A DNA stretch of 64,000 nucleotides, taken from the NCBI RefSeq assembly GCF_019710575.1, contig NZ_JAHWFK010000034.1, positions 248,001 to 312,000 of the forward strand, read 5' to 3'. Every line of letters begins with the position of its first letter. The stretch's first letter is position 1. A program made the translations under genes and the position numbers. Positions 1 through 9,130 of this stretch are shown piece by piece. Origin of the DNA: Paractinoplanes polyasparticus (GTDB lineage: Bacteria; Actinomycetota; Actinomycetes; Mycobacteriales; Micromonosporaceae). The notes under the pieces were generated by a model that was given only the letters and a program-made list of their open reading frames with translations, did not search any database and was not told where the DNA came from.

Positions 1-1203
1 GCAGTCCTCGTCGACGATCACGATCAGCTTGGTGAACGCCATCGAGTGGGCGCCCCAGATCGCGTTCATGACCTTCTGCGCGTGCTTGGGGTACCGCTTG
101 CGGATCGAGACGATCGCGCAGTTGTGGAAGACACCGGCCGACGGCAGGTCGTAGTCGACGATGTCGGGGATCATCATCTTGAGCAGCGGCCGGAAGATGC
201 GTTCGGTGGCCTTGCCGAGGCCGTGGTCTTCCTGCGGCGGCTTCGACGTGATGATCGAGTGGTAGATCGGCTTCTTCCGCATGGTCATGCATTCGATGTG
301 CAGCACCGGGAACGGCTCGACCGGGGTGTAGAAGCCGGTGTGATCGCCGAACGGACCCTCGGGCAGGCGCTCGCCGGGCTCGAGATAACCCTCGAGGATG
401 ATCTGGGCCTCGGCCGGCACCTGCAACGGGACCGTCACGCAGTCGACCATCTCGACCCGCTCGCCGCGCAGGAAGCCGGCGAACAGGTATTCGTCGATGT
501 CGGAGGGCAGCGGGGCGCTCGCGGAATAGCTGACCACCGGGTCGCACCCGATCGCGATCGCCACCGGCAGGCGCTGACCGAGCCGCTCGGCCACCGCGTG
601 GTGGGCCGTCGAATCCTTGTGGATCTGCCAGTGCATGCCGAGCGTGTTCTTCGAGTGCTGCTGCAGGCGATAGAGGCCTAGGTTGCGCTTGCCGGTCTCG
701 GGGTGCTTGGTGTGGGTGAGCCCGAAGTTGTGGAAGATGCCGCCGTCGCCGGGCCAGATCTGCAGGCCGGGCAGCAGGCCGAGATCGACCTCGTCGCCCT
801 TGAGCACAACCTCTTGGCAGGGGGCGGACTTCACCTTGCGCGGCGGCAGCGACTTGAGCTGGAGCACCTTGCCGATGCCCTCGCGGATGCCGGACCAGCC
901 GACCGGGAGTTCCGGCTTGATCATCCCCCCGATGCGGTCGCCCACCTCGTCGAGATTTTCGACCCCCAGGGCCATGGCCATCCGCTTCTCGGTGCCGAAG
1001 AGGTTGATCGCCAGGGGCATCGAGCCCCGGGTGGGCCGCTCGAACAGCAGAGCCGGGCCGCCGGCACGCACAGTGCGGGTCACCACCTCGCTGACCTCCA
1101 GCGTCGGGTCGACCGGGACGGTCACCCGCCGCAGCTCGCCGGCCGCCTCGAGGGCGGTGAGGAAGCTCTGGAGATCTTGATAGGGAAATCCACGAGGCGC
1201 CAT
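1..1203 (-). CDS. UbiD family decarboxylase, probable menaquinone biosynthesis (partial, C-terminus outside window)
   Basis: The minus strand is open from an ATG at 1203 to the window edge, giving the first 401 residues (family about 480-500). The product begins MAPRGFPYQDLQSFL and carries the UbiD hallmark PEGPFGDHTGFY, which includes an active-site acidic residue. UbiD enzymes use prenylated FMN to decarboxylate aromatic acids; in menaquinone-only actinobacteria such homologues are assigned to menaquinone synthesis, which fits the cytochrome c genes that follow. It is transcribed away from the secreted-protein gene at 1.3 kb. The family is clear; the exact substrate is inferred. Confidence 0.9.
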   Translation of the reverse strand, partial: MAPRGFPYQDLQSFLTALEAAGELRRVTVPVDPTLEVSEVVTRTVRAGGPALLFERPTRGSMPLAINLFGTEKRMAMALGVENLDEVGDRIGGMIKPELPVGWSGIREGIGKVLQLKSLPPRKVKSAPCQEVVLKGDEVDLGLLPGLQIWPGDGGIFHNFGLTHTKHPETGKRNLGLYRLQQHSKNTLGMHWQIHKDSTAHHAVAERLGQRLPVAIAIGCDPVVSYSASAPLPSDIDEYLFAGFLRGERVEMVDCVTVPLQVPAEAQIILEGYLEPGERLPEGPFGDHTGFYTPVEPFPVLHIECMTMRKKPIYHSIITSKPPQEDHGLGKATERIFRPLLKMMIPDIVDYDLPSAGVFHNCAIVSIRKRYPKHAQKVMNAIWGAHSMAFTKLIVIVDEDC

Positions 1204-1318
1204 GACAACCAGTCTCGCGCACTCCTCCGACAGTTCCGCGCCCGGGCGATCACCGTCACTCACGCTGTCCGATTCGCGTTGAGTGGACGATTGTTCGCGA
1301 CGTTCCGGCGAGGTGCAG

Positions 1319-2224
1319 GTGAAGGTCCGCAAAGTGGCGCTGTGGTGCGCGATGGCCGGCCTGGCCGCCGCCCCGGTGGGTCCGAACCCCGCCGTTTCCG
1401 CAGTTCAAGACCGTTCTCCGAAGGTGGTCGAAGCCAAACGGCTGCCGGTCTGCCCCACCGCCCGGGCCTCGAAACGCGCGCCTGCCGGCCCGGCCGGCCC
1501 GGCCGCCCCGGGCGCGTGTCGTGCCGCAGGTCACATTCTCGAGTCGGGCGTGCGCCTGGCCCGCCGCGGCCAGGCCGGTTTCACACCGAGCGGCTACCAC
1601 CACCTGGGCGCCAACACGGGCGGCGAGTGGGCCGGGGTGTCCGGCCGCATGTCGGTGGTGGACGGCTCCGTACGCCCCCGCTCGTACGACTTCGTGGCCG
1701 GCCGTTTCATGGTCAAGCGGAACCTGGGCCGCGGCAATATCGCGTGGCTGGAGGCCGGCTGGGCCGAGACGGGCTGGGCCGGGCCCGGCCGTCAGCAGAT
1801 CTACACGTTCAACACCAACACCAAGACGTGGCAGTTCTACAGTCAGTACACGCTGCGCCCGGGCGACAAGCTCTGGCTCGACCTGCACTCCGACGCCAGC
1901 GGCACGTGGAGCGCCTGGCTGTGGTGGGGCGACCGGTGGAACCTGCTCACCGCCCAGTTGCTGCCCGTCGGCCGCACCGCGACCATCGAGCAGTACGTCG
2001 AGGTGCACGTCGACTCGGGCAAGCCGGGCCTGATCGACGTGCCACCCGTCATGGTGGACAACGTGCGGCTGCGCCCGGCCGACGGCACGGAGCCCCGCCT
2101 GTGGCGCGAGGACGTGCCCACGCTGACCGGCACGGACCCCGCCCAGCGCCGGCTCAACGGCGGCTTCTGCCTGGACTGGCTCACCCGCTACGACACGTGG
2201 ACGGCCGGCGATTGCGGCCGGTAG
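1319..2224 (+). CDS. putative secreted protein of unknown function
   Basis: About 301 residues. I chose the GTG at 1319 because GAGG lies five bases upstream and the product then starts directly with a signal peptide (VKVRKVALWCAMAGLAAAP, probable cleavage after AVSA). GTG codons at 1283 and 1313 are in frame alternatives. The mature part has a Pro/Ala-rich linker, then a Trp- and Tyr-rich region (AGWAETGWAGPGRQQIYTFNT, then WLDLHSDASGTWSAWLWWGDRW) that looks like a beta-sandwich, and a few cysteines near the C-terminus. I do not recognise a catalytic family. It ends three bases before the convergent ccsB stop. Confidence 0.7.
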   Translation: MKVRKVALWCAMAGLAAAPVGPNPAVSAVQDRSPKVVEAKRLPVCPTARASKRAPAGPAGPAAPGACRAAGHILESGVRLARRGQAGFTPSGYHHLGANTGGEWAGVSGRMSVVDGSVRPRSYDFVAGRFMVKRNLGRGNIAWLEAGWAETGWAGPGRQQIYTFNTNTKTWQFYSQYTLRPGDKLWLDLHSDASGTWSAWLWWGDRWNLLTAQLLPVGRTATIEQYVEVHVDSGKPGLIDVPPVMVDNVRLRPADGTEPRLWREDVPTLTGTDPAQRRLNGGFCLDWLTRYDTWTAGDCGR

Positions 2225-2227
2225 CGC

Positions 2228-3211
2228 TCAGCCCGCGTTGGCGTACGAGTGCAGGCCCTCGAAGAACAGGTTGACGCCGAACAGGTTCATCAGCATGGTC
2301 ACGAAGCCGAGCAGCGCGATCCAGGTGGCCACCGTGCGCTTGACGCTGGGCGTGGCCCGGGCGTGCAGGTAACCGGCGTAGACGACCCACGAGATGAATG
2401 CCCAGACCTCTTTCGGGTCCCAGCCCCAGTAGCGGCCCCAGGACGCCTCGGCCCAGATCGGGCCCGCGATCAGGGCGCCGAAGGTGAACAGCGGGAAGGC
2501 GAAGGCGTGCAGGCGGAAGGTCAGCCGCTCGAGCGTCACGGCGGCCGGGACGTGCTTGCCCAGCGTGTACGGGAACGTGCGCCTGCCCTCTTCGTACCCG
2601 TTGCGGATCAGATACATCACGGCCGGCACGGCGCCGATCAGGAAGATGCCGGAGCCGATGATGATCGTCGACACGTGGATGATGAACCAGTACGAGTTGA
2701 GCGCCGGGACCAGCGGGCCGACCGGGGTGTACGCGATCATCGTGGCCGCGCCGAGCATGACGACCAGCGCGAGCGAGGCGAACAGCCCCAGGTGCCGCAC
2801 GGCCGGGCGGGCGAGCACGACGCCGATCCACACCGCCGACGCGATGAACGTGGTCGACAGGATGTACTCGTACATGTTGCCCCACGGCATGCGGTCGGCC
2901 GCGACGCCGCGGGTTACCAGACCACCGAGGTGCAGCAGCACGGCGACGACGTTGATGCCGACGGCGATGCGCCCGATCAGCTCGCCACGGTCGCGCCGGG
3001 CCGGCTGAACCGGGTTGTCGTCGGCGACCGCGGGGGGATCGGCAGCCACCGGACCGCCCGCGCCGACGAGCTGCTTCGCCTCGACCGGCCGGACGGCAGC
3101 ACGGCCGACGCGGCTGCGCTTGCCGAACGCGTACTCCCCGGCATAGCAGACCATCGCGAACAGATATGCGAGGACGGCTGCCGCCATCAACTGATTCGAC
3201 AACTCCGCCAT
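2228..3211 (-). CDS. ccsB: cytochrome c biogenesis protein CcsB (CcsA/ResC family)
   Basis: A 327-residue polytopic membrane protein of system II (Ccs/Res) cytochrome c maturation. The tryptophan-rich heme-handling WWD motif is visible near the C-terminal third (WGRYWGWDPKEVWAFISW), with conserved histidines in flanking membrane helices (for example WFIIHVSTII). With ResB it forms the heme export and ligation complex on the outer face of the membrane. Its ATG shares one base with the ResB stop (TGATG), so the two are translationally coupled. It is the last gene of the operon. Confidence 0.95.
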   Translation of the reverse strand: MAELSNQLMAAAVLAYLFAMVCYAGEYAFGKRSRVGRAAVRPVEAKQLVGAGGPVAADPPAVADDNPVQPARRDRGELIGRIAVGINVVAVLLHLGGLVTRGVAADRMPWGNMYEYILSTTFIASAVWIGVVLARPAVRHLGLFASLALVVMLGAATMIAYTPVGPLVPALNSYWFIIHVSTIIIGSGIFLIGAVPAVMYLIRNGYEEGRRTFPYTLGKHVPAAVTLERLTFRLHAFAFPLFTFGALIAGPIWAEASWGRYWGWDPKEVWAFISWVVYAGYLHARATPSVKRTVATWIALLGFVTMLMNLFGVNLFFEGLHSYANAG

Positions 3212-4833
3212 CAGGGCGTCCCTTCCTCGGCGGCCTTCACCAGAGCCTTGAATTCCTCCGGGAAACCCGGATAGTCGGTGCGCGGCAGGCCACCGGCCGT
3301 CACCACGCTACCGCCGCCGGCCGCGGCCGGACCCGGCAGGTCGGCATCGGGCCGCACCCGGAACCACACCCGGCGCCGGTGGCCGGCCAGCGAGAGCATC
3401 AGACCGAGCAGCCCGACCACCGCGCCGACGAGCAGCAGCCCCTGGGCCGGGTCGTGCCGGATGGACAACGTCGCGAACTCCCGCGTGCCGACGAACTCGA
3501 GCTTGGTGCCGTCGTCCAGCGTCCAGGTGTCGCCGAGCTTGAGCGCGTGCGGGCGAGTGCCGCTGACGTTCTTGAGCTCGCCGGTGGCGAGTTGACCCTG
3601 GTCGAGTGAGTACACCGAGCCCGGCGTGCCGACGTCGAGGCCGAGGTCGCCGCGGTAGGCGGTCAGGTAGAGCATCGGGTTGTTCTCGGCCGGGAAGGCC
3701 GAGGTCGCGCTGCCGTCGGTGGGCGAGGTCGGCAGGTAACGCCCCTCGAAGCCCATCTGGAGCGTCGGGTCCCGCTTGTCGGTCTTGGGGTCGATGTTGA
3801 CGTCGGGGAACTGGGCGACGCCCTCGCTCGTCTGCATGCCGTCGATCGGCAGGAACGGCACGACCTTGGTCTGGGCTACGCCGTAGCGGTCGGTGAACTT
3901 CAGGACCGGGGCGTAGCCGTGACCGAGCAGGTAGACGTTGGCGTCGCCGAGCCGCAACGGGTCGTTGACCGTGAACCTGCGGGTCTCGGCGGGGCCGTTG
4001 TCCTGCGTGAGCTGCACGGTGGCGAGGAACGTCTTGGGCTGGCCGGTGCTCTGGAAGGTGGCGTCGAAGTCGGTCAGCCGCAGGCAGAAGTTCGGCAGGT
4101 CGGCCGGGTGCACCCGCGGGCCGAGCGTCGAGTCGTCGTACTGCGTGAGCGTGTTGCAGAAGCCTTGATCGGGGCCGCCGACGAGCAGCCGGTTGGCGTG
4201 CCAGCCGTACCAGTGCCCGAACCCGACCCCGATCAGCACCGCGAGCAGCGAGAAGTGGAACAGCAGGTTGCCGGTCTCCTTGAGGAAGCCCTTCTCGGCC
4301 GAGACCGTCCAGACGCCGTCCTCGTGCTCCCGCACCTTCGTGCGGAACCGGCGGCGGCGCAGACCGGCGGCGAGGCTCCGAGCGACCTCGGCCGGCGCAT
4401 CCGCCCTGGTCAGATCCGCGGCGTGCTGGGGCAGGCGTTCCAGGCGCTTCGGGGCGTCCGGTGGGGCCATCCGCAACGCGCGCACGTGGTCGATCAGCCG
4501 GGGCACGACGCAGCCGATCAGCGACGTGAAGAGCAACAGGTAGATCGAGGCGAACCAGGGCGAGGCGTACACCTCGAAGCCGCCCAGCCGCTCGAGCACG
4601 GGCGCCAGATCGGGATGCTGCTGGTAGTACTGCGTGACCCGTTCGGCGTTGACCCCCCGCTGCGGGAACACCGAGCCCGGGATGGCCGCGATCGCCAGCA
4701 GGAAGAGCAGGACCAGGGCCGTACGCATGGAGGTCAGCTGCCGCCACGAGTTGCGCAGCAGGGCCCACAGCCCGTTGGTGCGGCGCGGCGGAGGCGCGGC
4801 CGACGGCGCCGGGCGTTCCTCGATGACGGTCAC
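3211..4833 (-). CDS. resB: cytochrome c biogenesis protein ResB
   Basis: 540 residues from the GTG at 4833. This start overlaps the ccdA stop (GTGA); an upstream ATG in the same frame at 4893 lies inside ccdA and is less likely. A basic, proline-rich N-terminus is followed by membrane segments (TALVLLFLLAIAAIPGSVFP; WFASIYLLLFTSLIGCVVPRL; LLFHFSLLAVLIGVGFGHWYG), a large extracytoplasmic domain and one more helix near the C-terminus. This is the ResB/Ccs1 pattern. ResB holds apocytochrome c and, with CcsB, carries out thioether ligation of heme. Confidence 0.93.
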   Translation of the reverse strand: MTVIEERPAPSAAPPPRRTNGLWALLRNSWRQLTSMRTALVLLFLLAIAAIPGSVFPQRGVNAERVTQYYQQHPDLAPVLERLGGFEVYASPWFASIYLLLFTSLIGCVVPRLIDHVRALRMAPPDAPKRLERLPQHAADLTRADAPAEVARSLAAGLRRRRFRTKVREHEDGVWTVSAEKGFLKETGNLLFHFSLLAVLIGVGFGHWYGWHANRLLVGGPDQGFCNTLTQYDDSTLGPRVHPADLPNFCLRLTDFDATFQSTGQPKTFLATVQLTQDNGPAETRRFTVNDPLRLGDANVYLLGHGYAPVLKFTDRYGVAQTKVVPFLPIDGMQTSEGVAQFPDVNIDPKTDKRDPTLQMGFEGRYLPTSPTDGSATSAFPAENNPMLYLTAYRGDLGLDVGTPGSVYSLDQGQLATGELKNVSGTRPHALKLGDTWTLDDGTKLEFVGTREFATLSIRHDPAQGLLLVGAVVGLLGLMLSLAGHRRRVWFRVRPDADLPGPAAAGGGSVVTAGGLPRTDYPGFPEEFKALVKAAEEGTP

Positions 4834-5645
4834 AGCAGGGTCCCGGCGCCGAAGTCGAAGGTCACCTTGAGCCACACCAGGAAGTGGTTCCACCCGCCGG
4901 TGACCAGTGTGATGCCGACCAGGATCAGCAGCACGCCGCCGATCCGGGTGACCCAGCGGCTGTTGCGGCGAATAACCCGGAAGACCCCGAGCAGCTTGCG
5001 GAAGAAGAGGCCGAAGGCGATGAACGGAAGACCCAGGCCCAGGCTGTACGCGAGAGCGAGCACGACCGCCCGGTCGGTCTCACCGCTGGTGGTGGCCAGG
5101 GCCAGCACCGCCGCCAGGGTGGGACCGGTGCACGGCAACCACGAGAAGGCGAAGATCGCGCCGAAGATGGGCGCGCCCAGCAGGCCGGCCGCGGGCAGCT
5201 TGGTGACCCGGGCCTCGCGCTGCAGGCCGGGGATCCAGCCCAGGTAGCCCAGGCCCAGCACGATGATCAGCACGCCCAGCCCGATGTTGAGCGCGTCCTG
5301 GTGGCGCAGCAGGAAGCCCAGGTTGGCGACCAGGGTGGCCAGCAGGGTGAAGACGACGGCGAAGCCGAGCACGAAGAGGCTAGTGCCGGCCAGCACCCGC
5401 CCCCGGTGGCTGGTGCGCGGCCGGGTCAGGGTGGTGACCCCACCGCCGTCCGGCTCGGCGGCGGACGAGGCGGCCCGGGAGTCGTCCAGGTCGGAGCCGG
5501 CCAGGCCGGTGACGTACGAGAGGTAGCCGGGCAGCAGCGGCAGGACGCACGGCGACAGGATGCTGACCAGCCCGGCCAGAGCGGCCACGGCGATCGCCAG
5601 CAGCAGCGGGCCGCCGCTGGCGATGTCGGCGAAGGTCTCGGCCAT
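4830..5645 (-). CDS. ccdA: thiol-disulfide transport protein CcdA
   Basis: 271 residues with about six membrane helices. The first cysteine motif is SPCVLPLLPGYLSYVTG and the second is PCTGPTLAAVL, the paired membrane cysteines by which CcdA passes electrons from cytoplasmic thioredoxin to extracytoplasmic thiol proteins. An acidic loop (GSDLDDSRAASSAAEPDGGG) separates helices 1 and 2. The start overlaps the upstream thioredoxin-like gene (ATGA) and its stop overlaps resB (GTGA). Its role is to keep the CXXCH cysteines of apocytochrome c reduced. Confidence 0.94.
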   Translation of the reverse strand: MAETFADIASGGPLLLAIAVAALAGLVSILSPCVLPLLPGYLSYVTGLAGSDLDDSRAASSAAEPDGGGVTTLTRPRTSHRGRVLAGTSLFVLGFAVVFTLLATLVANLGFLLRHQDALNIGLGVLIIVLGLGYLGWIPGLQREARVTKLPAAGLLGAPIFGAIFAFSWLPCTGPTLAAVLALATTSGETDRAVVLALAYSLGLGLPFIAFGLFFRKLLGVFRVIRRNSRWVTRIGGVLLILVGITLVTGGWNHFLVWLKVTFDFGAGTLL

Positions 5646-6205
5646 CAGCCCTGCCCCTCGGCCGCGACCTTCTCGACCAGCGGCTTGAGCTGGGCCTCGG
5701 TCGTCGCCTGACGCAGCGCGACCGCGATCCGGCCCTGCCGGTCGATGATCAACGTGGCCGGCATGCTGACATTGGTCACGTCGAACTGGATGCCGACCTG
5801 GCCCGGGAAGTCATAGAGGCTCGGGTAGGTGACCCGGCCGCGCTCGAACTCGCGGGCCGCGTCCCGGTCGTCGCGCGAGTTGACGCCGATGAAGCTGACG
5901 CCCTTGTCCTTCGTGGCCTGATAGGTGTTCTCGAGGTCGTCGGCCTCGGCCCGGCAGGGCGCACACCACGAACCCCAGAAGTTGACGACGACGACCTTGC
6001 CCTTCTGCTGGGCCATGTCGTACGCCGTGCCGTCGAGCAGTTCCCCGGTGATCGGTTCGACCGCGGGTCGCTTGTCGGGCGCGCATTCGACCACACCGTC
6101 GGTGGTGGTGCACTTCTTGGCCCAGTTGCCGTCGTCCCCTCCGCATCCGGCGAGGACACCAGCCGTGACGGCGGCGGTGGCCAGGACTGCGGCGAGGCGG
6201 CGCAT
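5645..6205 (-). CDS. TlpA/ResA-like thioredoxin lipoprotein
   Basis: 186 residues from the ATG at 6205; the frame stays open upstream but this start gives a clean lipoprotein signal (MRRLAAVLATAAVTAGVLAGC). The thioredoxin fold carries the active site FWGSWCAPCRAE and the cis-proline region VSMPATLIID. It acts outside the membrane, presumably receiving electrons from CcdA and reducing apocytochrome c. It is coupled to ccdA by an ATGA overlap and lies two bases after the phosphatase stop. Confidence 0.92.
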   Translation of the reverse strand: MRRLAAVLATAAVTAGVLAGCGGDDGNWAKKCTTTDGVVECAPDKRPAVEPITGELLDGTAYDMAQQKGKVVVVNFWGSWCAPCRAEADDLENTYQATKDKGVSFIGVNSRDDRDAAREFERGRVTYPSLYDFPGQVGIQFDVTNVSMPATLIIDRQGRIAVALRQATTEAQLKPLVEKVAAEGQG

Positions 6206-6207
6206 GG

Positions 6208-6864
6208 TCAAGCTCCCTTGGCGGTCTTGGCTGTCGCGGAGAGGGCCACCAGGTGGGCGGCGGGCTCGGCGTAGTCGATGCCGACGACCTTCGAGTCTTC
6301 GAAGCGGAACGAGGTGATGCTGGCCAGCCCGCACTGACGACGGCGCGGGTCGTGCCACAGACGCTTCTTCTCTATATAGCGCCGCAGCGTCCAGATCGGA
6401 AGCTGGTGCGAGACGCAGACCGCCTCGTGCCCCTCGGCGGCCACCCGCGCGGCCTGCACCGCCGCGAACATGCGCTGGGCGATGACCAGGTAGGCCTCGC
6501 CCCACGAGGGGGTGATCGGGTCGCGCAGCACCCACCAGTGGCGCGGGTTGGTCAGCGCGCCGTCGCCGACCGAGACCTTCTTGCCCTCGAAGTAGTTGGA
6601 GCTCTCGATCAGCCGGCTGTCAGTGGCGATCTCGAGGTCGAACTCGGCCGCGATCGGCACGGCGGTCTCTTGCGCTCGGTCGAGCGGGCTGGCCACCACG
6701 TGCGTGACGTCGCGCTTGGCCAGGGACTCGGCCGCGGCCACCGCCATCTGCTTGCCCAACTCGGACAGGTGGAAGTCGGGCAGCCGCCCGTACAGCACCT
6801 TGTTGGGGTTGAAGACCTCGCCGTGCCGCATCACATGGACGGTGGTCCTCGTCGGTTCGCTCAC
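6208..6864 (-). CDS. histidine phosphatase (phosphoglycerate mutase-like) family protein
   Basis: 218 residues from a GTG that overlaps the hemL stop (GTGA). The catalytic RHG motif is at the N-terminus (HVMRHGEVFNPNKVLYGRLPDFHLS), with the second catalytic histidine in VSHQLPIW. The family covers mutases and broad-specificity phosphatases. The conserved position between hemL and the cytochrome c genes suggests a housekeeping or heme-linked role, but the substrate cannot be read from the sequence. Confidence 0.88.
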   Translation of the reverse strand: MSEPTRTTVHVMRHGEVFNPNKVLYGRLPDFHLSELGKQMAVAAAESLAKRDVTHVVASPLDRAQETAVPIAAEFDLEIATDSRLIESSNYFEGKKVSVGDGALTNPRHWWVLRDPITPSWGEAYLVIAQRMFAAVQAARVAAEGHEAVCVSHQLPIWTLRRYIEKKRLWHDPRRRQCGLASITSFRFEDSKVVGIDYAEPAAHLVALSATAKTAKGA

Positions 6865-8207
6865 TGTGCTCCCCCCGCCGCGGCAGCGCGTGCCGCATGG
6901 GGCAACGCCGACGCGATCTGTTCCAGCGCTTCCTCGTCGATCGCGGTCGAGACGAACCAGGACTCGAAGGCGCTCGGCGGCAGATAGACGCCACGCGCCA
7001 GCATCTCGTGAAAGAAGGCTTTGAACGCGCCCGCGTCCTGGGTCTTGGCCGACTCGTAGTCGACCACCTCGGTCGCCGTGAAGAAGATCGAGAACATATT
7101 TCCCGCGTACGCGAGCCGGTGCGGCACCCCAGCCGTGGTCAGGGCGTCGGCAGCGAGGGCGCCCACGGTCGCGGACAGCTCGTCGAGCCGCTTGTATACC
7201 GCGTCGTCGGCCAGCCTGAGCGAGGCGAGCCCGGCTGCGCAGGCCAGCGGATTGCCGGACAGCGTGCCGGCCTGATAGACCGGGCCGGCCGGGGCGAGCC
7301 GCGACATGATCGCGCGACGGCCGCCGAACGCCGCCGCGGGCAGGCCGCCACCCATCACCTTGCCGAAGGTGAACAGGTCGGCGTCGACCGGGTCGAGCCC
7401 GGCCCAGCCGCCGGCCGAGACGCGGAAGCCGGTCATCACCTCGTCGACGATCAGCAGGGCGCCGGCCGCGTGCGCGATCTCGGCCAGCCGCTGGTTGAAA
7501 CCGTCGCGCGGGGCGATCACGCCCATGTTGCCGGCCGCGGCCTCGGTGATGACGGCGGCGATCTCGGCGCCGTCCTGACGGAACGCCTCTTCGACGGCGG
7601 CCACGTCGTTGTAGGGCAGAACGATCGTCTCGCTCGCCGCGGCGCCGGTGACACCGGGCGAATCGGGCAGGCCGAGCGTGGCGACGCCGGAGCCGGCCGC
7701 GGCCAGCAGCGCGTCGACGTGGCCGTGGTAGCAGCCGGCGAACTTCACGATCTTGGTGCGGCCGGTGAACCCGCGGGCGAGACGGATCGCCGACATGGTG
7801 GCCTCGGTGCCCGAGTTGACCAGGCGGACCTCGTCGACCGGCGTGCGCCGGACGATCTCTTCGGCCAGGTCGACCTCGCCCACCGTGGGGGTGCCGAAGC
7901 TGGTGCCCCGGGCCGCGGCCGCCTGGATCGCCGCGATGACCTCGGGGTGGGCGTGGCCGTGGATGAGCGGGCCCCACGAGCAGACCAGGTCGACGTAGCG
8001 CCGGCCGTCGGCGTCGGTGAGCCACGGACCGGCGCCGTGGGCCATGAAGCGGGGCGTGCCACCGACCGCTCGGAACGCACGCACGGGTGAATTGACCCCG
8101 CCGGGCACAACTGCCTGGGCGCGGTCGAAAAGGGCCTGGGATGCCGGGGCGTCCTCCGGGTAGGGGAGGCCCTCGGGGCGGTATGAGGTGGTCACAGCGG
8201 CTCCCAT
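6861..8207 (-). CDS. hemL: glutamate-1-semialdehyde 2,1-aminomutase
   Basis: 448 residues from the ATG at 8207 (MGAAVTTSYRPEGLPYPEDAP); an ATG at 8237 would add ten poorly conserved residues. It is a class III PLP aminotransferase of the HemL type: VPGGVNSPVRAF near the N-terminus, NSGTEATMSAIRLARG, VDEVMTGFRVS and the PLP lysine in FTFGKVMGGGLP. The enzyme makes 5-aminolevulinate, the first committed heme precursor. Heads the operon that continues into cytochrome c maturation, linking heme supply with heme use. Confidence 0.96.
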   Translation of the reverse strand: MGAAVTTSYRPEGLPYPEDAPASQALFDRAQAVVPGGVNSPVRAFRAVGGTPRFMAHGAGPWLTDADGRRYVDLVCSWGPLIHGHAHPEVIAAIQAAAARGTSFGTPTVGEVDLAEEIVRRTPVDEVRLVNSGTEATMSAIRLARGFTGRTKIVKFAGCYHGHVDALLAAAGSGVATLGLPDSPGVTGAAASETIVLPYNDVAAVEEAFRQDGAEIAAVITEAAAGNMGVIAPRDGFNQRLAEIAHAAGALLIVDEVMTGFRVSAGGWAGLDPVDADLFTFGKVMGGGLPAAAFGGRRAIMSRLAPAGPVYQAGTLSGNPLACAAGLASLRLADDAVYKRLDELSATVGALAADALTTAGVPHRLAYAGNMFSIFFTATEVVDYESAKTQDAGAFKAFFHEMLARGVYLPPSAFESWFVSTAIDEEALEQIASALPHAARAAAAGGAQ

Positions 8208-8353
8208 TGTGTCAGCGCGGTCCGGCAAGAATCTCAAGAGGGTTCCTCACATCACCCGAGGATGACCGAAAGCGTCCGGCCCCGATGTCGGGAACGCCCC
8301 GATACGCTCGCGCCCAACAGGCCGAACAGGCGCACAGGCGATAGGCTGGCCCG

Positions 8354-8680
8354 GTGGAACGACCCGAGCTGTCGATCACGGTTGAGCGCGCACCCGACGA
8401 GGTCATCTTCCACCTCGCCGGGGAAATTGACGTGCTCACGGTCACGAACCTGTCGACCCTGGTCAACGAGACATTGGCCGATCCGCCGGCCCGCATCGTG
8501 CTCGACATGGCCGGCGTGACCTTCTGCGATTCCCAGGGGCTCGGCACGCTCGTGGTGCTCAGCCGCAAGGCCCAACATGCCCGTTCTGTCCTGGCGCTCG
8601 CGAACGTGGGCGACTTCCTGCTGCGAGTGCTCGATATCACCGGCCTCCGCAGCGCCCTCATGATCAGCAGCACCGCCTGA
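8354..8680 (+). CDS. STAS-domain anti-sigma factor antagonist
   Basis: 108 residues from a GTG start, essentially one STAS domain. The phosphorylatable serine lies in VTFCDSQGLGTL, the position used by SpoIIAA/RsbV proteins. In partner switching the unphosphorylated form binds an anti-sigma kinase and frees a sigma factor; SpoIIE-type phosphatases, of which three are coded in this window, dephosphorylate it. It stands alone between the divergent hemL operon and a merR gene. Its kinase partner cannot be identified. Confidence 0.9.
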   Translation: MERPELSITVERAPDEVIFHLAGEIDVLTVTNLSTLVNETLADPPARIVLDMAGVTFCDSQGLGTLVVLSRKAQHARSVLALANVGDFLLRVLDITGLRSALMISSTA

Positions 8681-8740
8681 GGGTTGCCTTGACGCCGGTG
8701 TCAATGCCTAACGTCGGGTGACGACGAGGGGGACATCGCA

Positions 8741-9130
8741 ATGTTGATCGGGGAGCTGGCGACGCGGGCCGGAACGAGCACGCGGACCCTGCGCTACTAC
8801 GAGCAGCACGGACTCGTGCGGGCCGAGCGGGACGCCAACGGCTACCGCCAGTACGAGGACGCCGAGCTGCGCGTGGTGCACGAGATCCGGTCGCTGCTCG
8901 CGGCCGGCTTCGGCCTGGAAGACATCCGCCCCTTCGTCGCGTGTCTGCGAGCCGGGAACGAGTCGGGCCACGTCTGTCCCGACTCGGTGCTGGTGCTGCG
9001 CCGCAAGCTGGCCGAAGTGGACGGCTTCATCGGGCAGCTCACCGACCTCCGGCAGCAGTTGCGCGCCCAGTTGGACGAGGCCGTCGCACACCGGGAGTCG
9101 CCATGTCACACCCAGACCTGCCAGCCCTGA
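8741..9130 (+). CDS. MerR family transcriptional regulator
   Basis: 129 residues: a MerR winged helix at 1-70 (IGELATRAGTSTRTLRYYEQHGL), a dimerisation coiled coil (VLVLRRKLAEVDGFIGQLTDLRQQLRAQL) and a C-terminus with several cysteines (ACLRAG..GHVCPDS; SPCHTQTCQP). The CHTQTC end could sense metal or redox state. The last 28 bases overlap the thioredoxin gene, which suggests joint expression and a thiol-related signal; that is inference. Confidence 0.9.
   Translation: MLIGELATRAGTSTRTLRYYEQHGLVRAERDANGYRQYEDAELRVVHEIRSLLAAGFGLEDIRPFVACLRAGNESGHVCPDSVLVLRRKLAEVDGFIGQLTDLRQQLRAQLDEAVAHRESPCHTQTCQP

Noticed and set aside
46..681. Plus-strand open frame antisense to the UbiD gene
   Set aside because: Arg/Asp-rich shadow translation; the minus strand encodes a clear UbiD protein.
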